From Sphingomonas sp. (GTDB taxonomy: Bacteria; Pseudomonadota; Alphaproteobacteria; Sphingomonadales; Sphingomonadaceae), in NCBI GenBank assembly GCA_017304655.1, contig JAFKLY010000009.1:53136-117135 (forward strand): a DNA stretch of 64,000 nt, written 5' to 3'. The position numbers were made by a program, and so were the translations under genes. This document shows positions 33,516 through 42,763 of the stretch, one piece after another; position 1 is the first letter of the stretch, and each line of letters opens with the position of its first letter. The notes beneath the pieces are model-generated. The model worked only from the letters and a program-made list of their open reading frames with translations, was not told where the DNA came from and did not search any database.

Positions 33516-36326
33516 CTATTCCTCCCGACCGAGCAGCGCGGCGAGTCCCGCAAGCGCCTTGCCGGTCGCGACGATGGGGCGTGACTGCTGCGGCGCACGA
33601 TCACGGTCCCGCTCTCCGTGGGGGCGCGGCTTGCGGTCCGGGCGGCCATCGCCCTTCCGCTCACCCTTGCCACCCTCGCGCGGCGGACGTTCCCCGCGGG
33701 GTCGGTCTCCGTCACGCGAAGGACGGCCACGCCCCTGGCGCGGATTCTCGCCTTGCCCTTCGCCACCCTGCCGATCACCCTGACGGGGAGCAGCACGGCG
33801 CAGACCACGGTCCGCCCGGGGTGGCCGTGCTTTCGGGCGGCCACGGAACTGCCAGTTGGGCGCCCCCTCGGCCGCATCGGCGACCGGCCGGAAACCGGCC
33901 TGGCGCATGAGATCGAGGAAACTTTCCTCATTGAGCCCGATGGACACAATGGTCGGATCGTCCGCACCATAAGGCTTGCCGGCGGCAATCGCCTCATGCG
34001 CGCCACGCGCCAGCCGCTCGACCATGTCGATGCGCAGCCAGGCCTCACCCAGCTTGCGGAAACCGGCGATCTGCGCGCCGACCTCGTCAAGCGCCTCGCC
34101 TGCCGGCAGCAGCACCGCACCGGCAGCCGGCAGCGCGACCAGCGGCGTACCACGCTTGAGCGCGAGCAGCGTCATCCGCCATTGCGCGGCAGCGGGCTTC
34201 ATGAGGCCGGGATGATAAAGGTCCATGACGCCGATCACGACGCCTGCCTTGCGTAGATGCCCGCGATCTTCCTTGGCGACCTGCGCCAGCGCCTCGTCCA
34301 GCTCGGTGCGCGGCATGATGCCGCCGGCATCGGCCAGCTGCGCCAGCACGGCGCGCACCGGTGCCGGCAGCGCGGGGTCAGTCGCGCCCGCCTCCATCTT
34401 GAGCAATGCGGGAATATGCCGATCGAACTGGCCCCTGACCCATTGGCCAAGCCGCTCGCGAATACCCTGCTGAATTTCCGGCGCCAGGCCAGAAAGGCCC
34501 GAATCGAGCGCAAGATCTGGCGCGAGCAACCGCTGCCCCGGCCGGAGAGCCGCGACGGGATGCCCGTTCCAGATGATCTGCGCTTCACCTCCGGAAGGGC
34601 TGGCGAGACTGAACGCCTTATCGTCCACCGCCAGCAATGCCTGTGCCATCTCGTTCAAATGTGCACCCAGTCTCCGTTCGGCAGCGGCCAGCAGCAGCCG
34701 CTTCTCATTAGCCCTTGCCATCGGGTCGACCGCGAAGCGAAAGCCGCGCATGGTCCCGATCCTGTGACCATCGACTGTTACATTGCCCGCACTGTCCACG
34801 TCCACTGCCAAAAACGCATTCGTGTCTCCAGCTCGCCGCAGCAGGGCCGAGGTTCGCCGATCCACGAAGCGCTGGCGCAAGGCTCCGTGCATTGCATCGG
34901 ACAGCCGATCCTCCAGCGCGCGAGCGCGCGCTGCCATCTCCGCTGGGTGTGCCAGCCAGTCGTCGCGCTGCGCCACATAGGCCCAGATACGCACCGCCGC
35001 GATCCGTCCGGCAAGCGCATCGACATCACCCTGGACATTGTCCAGCCGGGCCAGCTGGCCGGCGAACCAATCCTGCGGAATATGGCCATTGCCCTGGCTG
35101 AGCCATGTCCACAGCCGATGGATTGTGCGGGCATGATGCTCCAGGCCGAGCTTCTGAAAATCCGGTACGGAGCAGGCCGCCCAAAGCCGCGCGACCTGCG
35201 CCGCACCATGCACCCGCGCCAGCACGTCCGGCAAATCAGCGAGATAGCGCAGCGCTGCAAGATCGCTCGCCTCGGGCGCGGCGCGCAAGCCGGCACGATC
35301 GGGCCGCTCCGTCAGCGCGTCGATCAGGCTCGCGATGCTGCCCATCGGCAAGTCCGCCTCGCGCCAGAAAATCTGATCGATCGGATCGAAGCGATGCTCC
35401 TCAATGCGCTCGACTTCCTCGGCGGAGAAGGCCGGCGGACCATCAGATGCGCCGATATCGCCGAACGTGCCATCCCGCTGGTGACGGCCGGCCCGGCCGG
35501 CGATCTGCGCCATTTCCGCGATGGTCAGGCGACGCGTGCGCAGCCCGTCGAACTTGCGCAGGGACGCGAAGGCGACATGATCGACATTGAGGTTCAGCCC
35601 CATGCCGATCGCATCGGTGGCCACAAGATAATCGACCTCGCCCGCCTCGAACATGGCGACCTGCGCGTTGCGGGTCGCCGGACTGAGCGCGCCCATGACG
35701 ACCGCCGCGCCACCGCGATGGCGCCGCAGCAATTCCGCGACGCGATAGACTTCCTCCGCCGAGAAGGCGACGATTGCCGAGCGGCGGGGCAAGCGCGAGA
35801 GCTTGGCCGAACCGGCATAGCGCAAGGTCGAGAAGCGGGGACGCGAGACGATCTCTACCCCCGGCAGCAGCGACCGCGCGAGCGGCGCCATGCTGGCCGA
35901 GCCGAGCAACATCGTCTCTTCCCGACCGCGCGCATGCAGCAGCCGGTCGGTAAAGATGTGGCCCCGCTCCGGATCGGCGGCGAGCTGAATTTCGTCGACG
36001 CCCACAAAGGCGAAATCGCGCATGGCGCCAAACCCACCGCGCACCGGCATTGCTTCCGCTGTCGAGAGCACATAGCGCGCATTGGGCGGTGCGATTCGCT
36101 CCTCACCGGTCAACAGCGCGACCTGATCCGCGCCCTTGATCCGCACGACCCGGTCATAGACTTCCCGCGCCAGCAGGCGCAGCGGAAAGCCCATGAGCCC
36201 GCTGGAATGACCACACATCCGCTCGATGGCGAGATGCGTCTTGCCCGTGTTGGTGGGGCCAAGCACTGCCTTGGGCACGGCCTTCGAGGCAGCATGGGCA
36301 TGGCGGGCCATAGTCCGGGAAGACAT
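33516..36326 (-). CDS. SUV3-like DExH RNA helicase with Arg/Gly-rich tail
   Basis: 936 aa from ATG 36326 (ATG 36311 possible; neither has a strong RBS). Motif I is GPTNTGKT, motif II is DEIQ in FVGVDEIQLAADPERGH, and motif VI is QIAGRAGRH. These and the segment around KFDGLRTRRLTIAEMAQ match mitochondrial/alphaproteobacterial SUV3 helicases that unwind RNA with exonucleases. The middle is the SUV3 C-terminal region. The last 110 residues are an Arg/Gly/Pro/Asp-rich low-complexity tail that ends in a short hydrophobic stretch (VATGKALAGLAALLG); such tails usually bind RNA or drive condensation. An 822-codon frame on the other strand is a shadow. Confidence 0.9.
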   Translation of the reverse strand: MSSRTMARHAHAASKAVPKAVLGPTNTGKTHLAIERMCGHSSGLMGFPLRLLAREVYDRVVRIKGADQVALLTGEERIAPPNARYVLSTAEAMPVRGGFGAMRDFAFVGVDEIQLAADPERGHIFTDRLLHARGREETMLLGSASMAPLARSLLPGVEIVSRPRFSTLRYAGSAKLSRLPRRSAIVAFSAEEVYRVAELLRRHRGGAAVVMGALSPATRNAQVAMFEAGEVDYLVATDAIGMGLNLNVDHVAFASLRKFDGLRTRRLTIAEMAQIAGRAGRHQRDGTFGDIGASDGPPAFSAEEVERIEEHRFDPIDQIFWREADLPMGSIASLIDALTERPDRAGLRAAPEASDLAALRYLADLPDVLARVHGAAQVARLWAACSVPDFQKLGLEHHARTIHRLWTWLSQGNGHIPQDWFAGQLARLDNVQGDVDALAGRIAAVRIWAYVAQRDDWLAHPAEMAARARALEDRLSDAMHGALRQRFVDRRTSALLRRAGDTNAFLAVDVDSAGNVTVDGHRIGTMRGFRFAVDPMARANEKRLLLAAAERRLGAHLNEMAQALLAVDDKAFSLASPSGGEAQIIWNGHPVAALRPGQRLLAPDLALDSGLSGLAPEIQQGIRERLGQWVRGQFDRHIPALLKMEAGATDPALPAPVRAVLAQLADAGGIMPRTELDEALAQVAKEDRGHLRKAGVVIGVMDLYHPGLMKPAAAQWRMTLLALKRGTPLVALPAAGAVLLPAGEALDEVGAQIAGFRKLGEAWLRIDMVERLARGAHEAIAAGKPYGADDPTIVSIGLNEESFLDLMRQAGFRPVADAAEGAPNWQFRGRPKARPPRADRGLRRAAPRQGDRQGGEGQGENPRQGRGRPSRDGDRPRGERPPREGGKGERKGDGRPDRKPRPHGERDRDRAPQQSRPIVATGKALAGLAALLGREE

Positions 36327-36552
36327 GGAGCGGCGCGGGACCAGCGACAAGATGCAATTCCCGGAGCACGAAAAATTTCCCGCCTCCCAGCGCAATCGAC
36401 CGAGGACCACGCACGCCTTGCCGCGTTGAGACACCGACAGACCTGTCTTTATTTGACTTTAACCCCTTGGCTTTACAAACAACGCCGCCAAGGCCGGTGG
36501 TTAAGAAGGCGGATGGTCAGGCAAGGCTGGTCCGCCGGGGGCAGTAGCGCAC

Positions 36553-38115
36553 GTGTTTCAGAAGATCGAGTTCAGCCCCGGTCAGGGCACCAGCGCCGGG
36601 ACCTTGTGGCTCAACAGTCCCGCCCGGCCCAGCGCGCCGGCACAGCCGATCAACTGGCGCACCCGCATCGAACATTGGGCGCAGGGCGTCGAGCTTGTTC
36701 CCGATCTTGGCCAGAATATCGGTAGCCGCATCTGGTGGCGGGGCCTGCTCACCTGCCTGTCGCTCTGCGGCACGACGCTCATGCTCACGCCCGGCGTGAC
36801 CACCATTCCCGGATCGGTGCCCGCACCGCTCGCCAGCAGCCATCTCGACCAGTATCGCTCGCAGATGATCAGCGCCTCGGCCCTTGGGGGTGACAGTGGC
36901 GTGCGAATGGGGCCGACCGATGCCGTGGCGCCGCTTGCCGAGACCCCGGAACGGCCCGAGATCGAACTGGACGCCGCGCTCGGCACTGGGGACAGCTTCG
37001 CGCACACCCTTTCCCGCTCGGGCGTAAGCGCTGCTGATGCTACGGCGCTCCTCTCGCTCATCAGCCAGGCGGTTGACCCTGACTCCATCGCGGCAGGCAC
37101 GCGACTGCACATGATCCTGGGCCGCCGGCCTAATCGCAACGTCGCCCGGCCGCTCGAACGGCTGACCGTCCGCGCCCGGCTCGAGCTCGCGCTGGAGATC
37201 ACACGGGTGGAAGGGGCACTGACGCTGCGCCGCATCCCCATCGCCGTCGACAATACGCCGCTACGCATCCGCGGCCGGGTGGGCGACAGCCTGTATCGCG
37301 CCGCGCGCGCTGCCGGTGCCGACCCGAGCACGATCCAGGCCTATCTCAAGGTGCTCGCGTCGCAGCTCAATGTCGGCTCCGATGTCGGTGCCGATGACGA
37401 GTTCGACATGATCGTCGCCCATCGCCGTGCAGAAACGGGCGAAAGCGAAGTAGGCGAGCTTCTTTTCGCCGGGCTCGATCGCACGCGCGGCAAGAACGTG
37501 AACATGCTCAAATGGTCGCAGGACGGCCGGCAGCAATGGTTCGAGGCTTCCGGCGTGGGCGAGCGGCGTGGCGTGCTTGCGGCACCGGTGTCCGGCCGCC
37601 TGAGCTCCACCTATGGCACACGCTTCCACCCGATCCTGGGCTATCGGCGCATGCACGCGGGCGTCGATTTCGCCGCTGCCTTCGGCTCGCCCATCTACGC
37701 CGTGACCGACGGGCGGGTGAGCTATGCCGGCTGGCATGGCGGCCATGGCAAATATGTGCGGCTGGAGCATAGCGGCGGCATCGGCTCGGGCTATGCACAT
37801 ATGAGCCGCATCGCCGTTGCGTCCGGGCAGATGGTTCGGCGTGGCCAGGTGATCGGCTATGTAGGGTCGACCGGCCTCTCAACCGGGCCACATCTCCATT
37901 ATGAGCTCTATCGCGGTGGCGCGACGGTGAACCCCAATTCGATCAAGTTCACGCAGGTCGCCCAGCTTTCCGGAGCCGCACTCCAGTCGTTCCGCGCACG
38001 ACTCGCTGACCTGAAGCGCCTGCCCATCGGCCTGACGGCCGCACCCGTCATGAACGCCGCAGCCTCTCCGACCCCCGGGACGCAGGCCGGCGGCAGCACC
38101 GCGCACGCACGATAA
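36553..38115 (+). CDS. M23-family peptidoglycan endopeptidase
   Basis: 520 aa starting at GTG 36553. A membrane anchor lies at about residues 64-85 (LLTCLSLCGTTLMLTPGV). The periplasmic part has an OapA/LysM-like region (residues about 235-300, DSLYRAARAAGADPSTIQAYL) and a LytM domain from about residue 360 with the zinc ligands HAGVDF and HLHYELYRGG. Expected role: cleavage of peptidoglycan cross-links in the periplasm, as in MepM. It is divergent from the helicase gene across about 220 bp. The C-terminal 60 residues are an extension. Confidence 0.9.
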   Translation: MFQKIEFSPGQGTSAGTLWLNSPARPSAPAQPINWRTRIEHWAQGVELVPDLGQNIGSRIWWRGLLTCLSLCGTTLMLTPGVTTIPGSVPAPLASSHLDQYRSQMISASALGGDSGVRMGPTDAVAPLAETPERPEIELDAALGTGDSFAHTLSRSGVSAADATALLSLISQAVDPDSIAAGTRLHMILGRRPNRNVARPLERLTVRARLELALEITRVEGALTLRRIPIAVDNTPLRIRGRVGDSLYRAARAAGADPSTIQAYLKVLASQLNVGSDVGADDEFDMIVAHRRAETGESEVGELLFAGLDRTRGKNVNMLKWSQDGRQQWFEASGVGERRGVLAAPVSGRLSSTYGTRFHPILGYRRMHAGVDFAAAFGSPIYAVTDGRVSYAGWHGGHGKYVRLEHSGGIGSGYAHMSRIAVASGQMVRRGQVIGYVGSTGLSTGPHLHYELYRGGATVNPNSIKFTQVAQLSGAALQSFRARLADLKRLPIGLTAAPVMNAAASPTPGTQAGGSTAHAR

Positions 38116-38348
38116 GATATCCGCCAACTAGCGCTTAGCGCTGCGCATACGTCCGGCCGACCAGAACCAACGAAAAACGGCGCGAGCGCGCGCCTTAACT
38201 GCCGCATCGCAACACGCCAAGAGAACCAAGTCGCGATCCGCTAGCGTGCATGATTGCGGGCACGCCAGCGGCGACCAGTTTTTGACAAACGACGAGCCGT
38301 GATTTTTTTCGCTTGTGCAGCACAGCTCTATCGTTACGTTATATCATT

Positions 38349-40541
38349 ATGGAAAAAGCCAACCGCACCGCGCACTTGCTGCGCTCCGCCGCCTTGCCTG
38401 CCCTTCTCATCTGCCTCGCTGCCCTGCCGGCCCATGCGCAATCCCAGGACGATCCGCCGCCGGACACCGGCGCGGCACATGGCCATGCAAGCGACCATCC
38501 GGAAGAAATCGTCATCACCGCGATCATCCCGCGATCGCACATCGACATTCTGGGCGGGACCTCCGTGCTGACCAGCGAAGAACTGACTCGCGACCTGCGC
38601 CCAAGCCTTGGCGAGACGCTCGCGCGTCAACCCGGCGTGAGCGCGACGTCCTTCGGCCCGGGCGCTTCACGCCCGATCCTTCGCGGCTTTGCCGGTGACC
38701 GCATTCGCCTGCTGACCGATGGCATCGGCAGCTTCGACGCGTCCGCCACCTCTGTCGATCATGCCGTTGCAATCAATCCGTTGTTGGCCGAGCGCATCGA
38801 AGTGCTGCACGGCCCGGCTGCGCTGCTTTACGGATCGTCCGCCATCGGCGGCGTCGTCAACGTCGTCGACAGCCGCATCCCCACCCGTCTGCCGGACAAT
38901 GGCTTCTCGCTCGCGGCGAATGCCATTTACGGCAGCGCGGCCGACGAGCGGACACTGTCCGGCAAGACCGATGTGGCGCTGGGCGGCGGCTTCGTGTTCC
39001 ACGCGGACGGAAGCTGGATGAAGACCGGCGACCTGCGGACCGGCGGGGCGATCCTCGGCGCCACGCAACGGGCCGAAGCACTGGCCAGCGACGAGCAGGA
39101 CATTCGCGACCTCGCCAACCTCTCAGGGCGGCTACCCAATTCCTCCCTCGAATCCTGGAGCTATACCGGCGGCCTGAACTACATCGGCAGTGGTGGCTCC
39201 ATTGGCTTCTCCGTCGGCCGCTCGCACAACAACTACGGCATCCCGATCCGCTATGTGACGCAGGAAGACCAGGACACGGAAGACCCCGCCGATGCCGGCG
39301 AAGATCATGGTCACGGCGCCGAGGAAGTGCGGATCGTCATGGACCAGACGCGCGCCGATCTGCGCGCCGTCGTGCCCGTTGGCGGCGGGTTTCTGGATCA
39401 GATTCGGCTGCGTGCCGGCTGGGCCGACTATCAGCACGCCGAGGTGGCCCGCGACACCGGCGAAGTCGATACCCGCTTCTTTACCCAGGGTCTCGAAACC
39501 CGGCTCGATCTGGTTCAGGCCCGCCACGGCAATTGGGATGGTGCGATCGGCGCGCAGCTGCTGCTGCGCTCAAGCCATATCGAAGGCGAGGAGAAATTCC
39601 TGCCGGCGATCGACAGCCGCACCATGGGCCTGTTCACGTTGCAGGCGCTGGATCTCGGCAAGGTACGCCTGGAAGCCGGGGCCCGCTTCGAGCATAGTCG
39701 CATGGAAGCGGCGGCCGATGCAGATCTTGGATCGGCGCAGTTCGATCGCAGCTTCGACACCATCTCCGGCTCGATCGGCGGCAGCTATGCGGTCACGCCC
39801 GACTGGCGCATCGGCGTGAACCTGTCGCGGATCGAGCGGGCACCGACTGCCGACGAACTGTTCGCGCGTGGCAACCACGCTGGCACGCAGGCTTTCGAAC
39901 TGGGCAATCCGACCTTTTCGACGGAGCGCGGCTGGGGCCTTGAAGGCACGCTGCACGGTCGCGGACCTGGCTTCCATCTGACGGTCTCGGTCTTCTACAA
40001 CAAGTTCGACCGCTTCATTTACGACAGTATCGTACCAGACGCCGCGTGCCTCGCGGCCAATGGCGGCCAGCCGCTTGAATTCCCCTGCTTCGCCTATCAG
40101 CAGACCGGCGCGCGCTATTATGGCGGAGAGATCCAGGGCGACTGGGCTGTGGCGACTGTCGGCCCGGCCACACTCACGCTCGATGCGCTGGCGGACGTGA
40201 CGCGCGCAACGCTGGATGGTGGCACGCCGGTGCCGCGCATCCCGCCGCTGCGCGTGCTCGGGGGCATGACACTCAAAGCCCCGCAATGGTCGGCGAGGCT
40301 TGAAGCGGAGCATGACTTCAAGCAGGACCGAGTGAGCGGCGTCGAAACGCCCACACCAGCCTTCACGCTGGTCAATGCCTCGCTGGGCTGGACCCCTGCC
40401 ATGCTCGACGACAAGCTGTCATTCACGCTTGCGGCCAACAACATCTTCGACGTGGTCGCACGACGGCACGCCAGCCTGCTCAAGGACTATGCGCCGCTCG
40501 CAGGCCGCGACATCAGAGTGACCGCTTCCATCAAGTTCTGA
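38349..40541 (+). CDS. ZnuD-like TonB-dependent outer-membrane receptor
   Basis: 730 aa from ATG 38349 (the frame also opens at a TTG 12 codons earlier). Signal peptide LLICLAALPAHAQ. The plug domain is close to the ZnuD group: GASRPILRGFAGDRIRLLTDG, DASATSVDHAVAINPL and LHGPAALLYGSSAIGGVVNVVDSRIP. A His/acid-rich segment just after the signal (GAAHGHASDHPEE) and a loop with EDHGHGAEE are typical of zinc-binding extracellular loops. The C-terminus ends in F. Expected role: energised import of Zn2+ or a Zn/heme-type ligand; Cu or another ligand cannot be excluded. A terminator follows. Confidence 0.85.
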   Translation: MEKANRTAHLLRSAALPALLICLAALPAHAQSQDDPPPDTGAAHGHASDHPEEIVITAIIPRSHIDILGGTSVLTSEELTRDLRPSLGETLARQPGVSATSFGPGASRPILRGFAGDRIRLLTDGIGSFDASATSVDHAVAINPLLAERIEVLHGPAALLYGSSAIGGVVNVVDSRIPTRLPDNGFSLAANAIYGSAADERTLSGKTDVALGGGFVFHADGSWMKTGDLRTGGAILGATQRAEALASDEQDIRDLANLSGRLPNSSLESWSYTGGLNYIGSGGSIGFSVGRSHNNYGIPIRYVTQEDQDTEDPADAGEDHGHGAEEVRIVMDQTRADLRAVVPVGGGFLDQIRLRAGWADYQHAEVARDTGEVDTRFFTQGLETRLDLVQARHGNWDGAIGAQLLLRSSHIEGEEKFLPAIDSRTMGLFTLQALDLGKVRLEAGARFEHSRMEAAADADLGSAQFDRSFDTISGSIGGSYAVTPDWRIGVNLSRIERAPTADELFARGNHAGTQAFELGNPTFSTERGWGLEGTLHGRGPGFHLTVSVFYNKFDRFIYDSIVPDAACLAANGGQPLEFPCFAYQQTGARYYGGEIQGDWAVATVGPATLTLDALADVTRATLDGGTPVPRIPPLRVLGGMTLKAPQWSARLEAEHDFKQDRVSGVETPTPAFTLVNASLGWTPAMLDDKLSFTLAANNIFDVVARRHASLLKDYAPLAGRDIRVTASIKF

Positions 40542-40566
40542 GGCGATCGACCACAGGATATAAAAA

Positions 40567-40600
40567 AAGGGCCTGCTCGAGCGGATCGAGCAGGCCCCTT
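40567..40600. terminator. Bidirectional terminator
   Basis: A 12-bp perfect stem GGGCCTGCTCGA (40569-40580) with TCGAGCAGGCCC (40586-40597), loop GCGGA, seven A before and TTT after. It separates the TonB receptor from the convergent glycosidase-like gene. Confidence 0.9.
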
Positions 40601-40622
40601 TCGTGTACCGATTGTCAGGCGA

Positions 40623-42347
40623 TCAGTTGATGTACGACTGGCGGAAGAGCTCGATGGCATTCGCCTTGGGCGCTTCGCTCAGCGGTTGACCGGTATACTC
40701 GCGCTGACCCCAACCGCCGTAGCTCGTGACCGGCGAAGTATCCATGAACAAGATCATCAGGTCACCTATCTCACTGTACCAGCGAGTCAAATACTGCGTG
40801 TATATCTTACCCATGCGGGGATCGCGCTGTATCTTAACCAATTGAGGAACATCGTTCGGGCTAACAATATGCTGGCCGCCTTCGTATGTTACATACCTGA
40901 GGTTATACTGATCCGCCAAAGCCTTTTGCTGCTTTGCTGCACTCATCGCATCATTGATTGCGGTCGGCAGCGTTGTGTCGAAGAAATTATCGAGGTCCGT
41001 GCTGGTCGAAATCTGCCCGGCATTCAGGCTGATGTGCAGATAAGGTGCGGTCGCCAAGGCATCCACCTTGCTCGCCGTGTTTCTGAACGCGAGAACTCCA
41101 CCCGTCGACCATGGCAGCACGCTTTGCGTCGCCACGACGCGAACGATCCGAGACATCTGGCCAGTAAAGACAGAACTCCAGATGTCCATCACTTGGCCCG
41201 TTTTCTCTGCGTAGCGATAAAGCATCGCAAGATTGTCATCACCAGGTGACAGGCCTTCGGCCTTGCCTTCATCTCGCGCTTGGGTTGTGACCGGATACAT
41301 CCAATTCCAGACTTCGTTCGAAGTCTCGATATAGGCTTTCAGGTTTGGATCCAGATTGTCGCGAACATATTGCGCGAAACGACGCACATAGTCGTCGTCC
41401 GCATTCCAAGGGATGTTGAACCATGGGTTGGTCTGTGTCTCGTTAGCGAGCTGAACCATGTACTCGATCGCGACACCATCGTTTCCATCGAGTATCCCAT
41501 CACCAGCCTTGGTCCGCGTCGCCCAGGTTACAGGGGTGTTTGCCTCGACCGCACGCTGCCACTTGACGAAGCGGATCGTGCTGTAGCGTTTCACTTCCTC
41601 GAGGAAGGTCGGATCAAAAGTAGCGCTGGGATCGGCGTCAGCCTCGCGACAATCGATCGCCCGCATCGGATTACTTTGGTCGGTGCTGGTGATCCAGAAA
41701 TGGATGTTTGCAAACCCTTTGGGAACAAAGGTGAAAGTCAAAGATTGCGCCGACATCTTCACATTTTGTGCAGGTTCGCCGAATAGCTGAACGGTTCCTT
41801 GGCCCTGCCAGCGACATACGACATCAACCGACACGCCCCGATAAGCCTTGGTCGGGATGCCCATGATTAGGACGCCATATTCCCCATCGCCAAGCTTCGC
41901 GAGATTCTTGTTCGCGTCCAGATAGCTCGCAGGCATCTCGACATATTTATAGCCCTGCTGCCAGGACAGGCGCAGCGTCCAGTTGGACGCGAGAAGGTTC
42001 ATGAACCGGCGCGTATTGTCATAATAGTTCGCAGCGTTGAGATTCACGCCTAGCTTCATTGGCTTCAGGCCGGTCGACGTCGTCGTGTTCGCCTGGGTCG
42101 TCACGGTCGTCGTGCTGGTCGTCGTCGAGGACGTCGTGGTCGACGACGTCACGGTGCTCAGACCCACCAGCGAAACCAAGGACTGTGCCCACCGGAAACT
42201 TTTGTAGTTCTTCAAGGTTCCGGAATAGAGCAGCGCACTTGTCGCTGCAGCCACGGCCATTGACCACATAAAGCCGGTCGATCCCACCGCCAGGGTACCG
42301 AACACGCGCTTGCTGGAAGTATTATTGATACTCAAAACCCGCTTCAT
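40623..42347 (-). CDS. Membrane-anchored glycosidase-like protein of the exopolysaccharide locus
   Basis: 574 aa from ATG 42347 (MKRVLSINNT). Residues 15-45 form a membrane anchor, followed by a Ser/Thr-rich linker (a run dominated by Thr and Ser, about residues 68-95). The rest is a soluble domain with KLGVNLNAANYYDN near the start and YIETSNEVWNWMYP near residue 345. The NEVW pattern has the Asn-Glu of clan GH-A glycosidases, where the Glu is the acid/base. Late in the chain there is LRYVTYEGGQHIV with a second Glu in the right order for a nucleophile. I do not recognise a named GH family. Being first in line after the polymerase gene suggests it trims the polymer. Its base composition is less GC-rich than the neighbours. 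Confidence 0.6.
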   Translation of the reverse strand: MKRVLSINNTSSKRVFGTLAVGSTGFMWSMAVAAATSALLYSGTLKNYKSFRWAQSLVSLVGLSTVTSSTTTSSTTTSTTTVTTQANTTTSTGLKPMKLGVNLNAANYYDNTRRFMNLLASNWTLRLSWQQGYKYVEMPASYLDANKNLAKLGDGEYGVLIMGIPTKAYRGVSVDVVCRWQGQGTVQLFGEPAQNVKMSAQSLTFTFVPKGFANIHFWITSTDQSNPMRAIDCREADADPSATFDPTFLEEVKRYSTIRFVKWQRAVEANTPVTWATRTKAGDGILDGNDGVAIEYMVQLANETQTNPWFNIPWNADDDYVRRFAQYVRDNLDPNLKAYIETSNEVWNWMYPVTTQARDEGKAEGLSPGDDNLAMLYRYAEKTGQVMDIWSSVFTGQMSRIVRVVATQSVLPWSTGGVLAFRNTASKVDALATAPYLHISLNAGQISTSTDLDNFFDTTLPTAINDAMSAAKQQKALADQYNLRYVTYEGGQHIVSPNDVPQLVKIQRDPRMGKIYTQYLTRWYSEIGDLMILFMDTSPVTSYGGWGQREYTGQPLSEAPKANAIELFRQSYIN

Positions 42348-42763
42348 CGTCTGCTGGCTCCTGCCCGAGCCATCCACTCAGGCGTTGTTAGTCATGGAAC
42401 CGCAGTACCCGTGTACCGGAAAAGCCCGGCTTACCGTCACTGGTAAATGCTGAATTAACCATGATTGAGCCGGAGATTCCCACTGAACCGCGCCACCAAT
42501 GATGTCTCCGGCACGTCGTAAAATGCCGCGAACCTCCTGAGTGTCGCTTCTCGTTTGACTGGATCCCACCGACCTCTGTCCCACCGCGTTAACCATTTTG
42601 ACATGGCTAGGCACAGCGAGAATCCCAACATTATTGCTGTGAGCCGAGCGAAACCTGCGACTGATGGTATGCCAAGTCCAGCAAAGAGCACGATTTCATA
42701 GACTCACAGGCAAAAATCCGCTGCCGCGGGCACGGCGCGTAGTGTGACCGCCCGGCAGAGTAA
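42348..42763. other. 416-bp spacer between the polymerase and glycosidase-like genes
   Basis: Both genes are on the minus strand. The long gap carries one open frame (42455-42691, listed separately) that looks like part of a helix-turn-helix protein. Otherwise I see only the presumed promoter of the glycosidase-like gene. Confidence 0.4.
42455..42691 (-). pseudogene. Possible XRE-type helix-turn-helix remnant
   Basis: 78 codons from a GTG without a ribosome-binding site. The segment LTRWDRGRWDPVKREATLRR followed by FAAFYDVPETSLVARF resembles the second half of an XRE (HTH_3) domain: Ser/Thr-Arg-Trp-(D/E)-Arg-Gly, Pro, and a Leu-Arg-Arg-Phe-Ala helix ending in a V-P-E-x-L turn. The usual first helix with an LSQ-like motif is not seen. 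It could be a decayed regulator or a coincidence. Confidence 0.25.

Noticed and set aside
34257..36725. 822-codon plus-strand frame opposite the helicase gene
   Set aside because: Shadow; it also runs into the start region of the M23 gene and has no membrane or family pattern.
42056..42160. Short repeats of GTCGTC/GTGGTC type resembling a tandem array
   Set aside because: They are codons of the Ser/Thr-rich linker of the glycosidase-like protein, with no regular spacers; not CRISPR.
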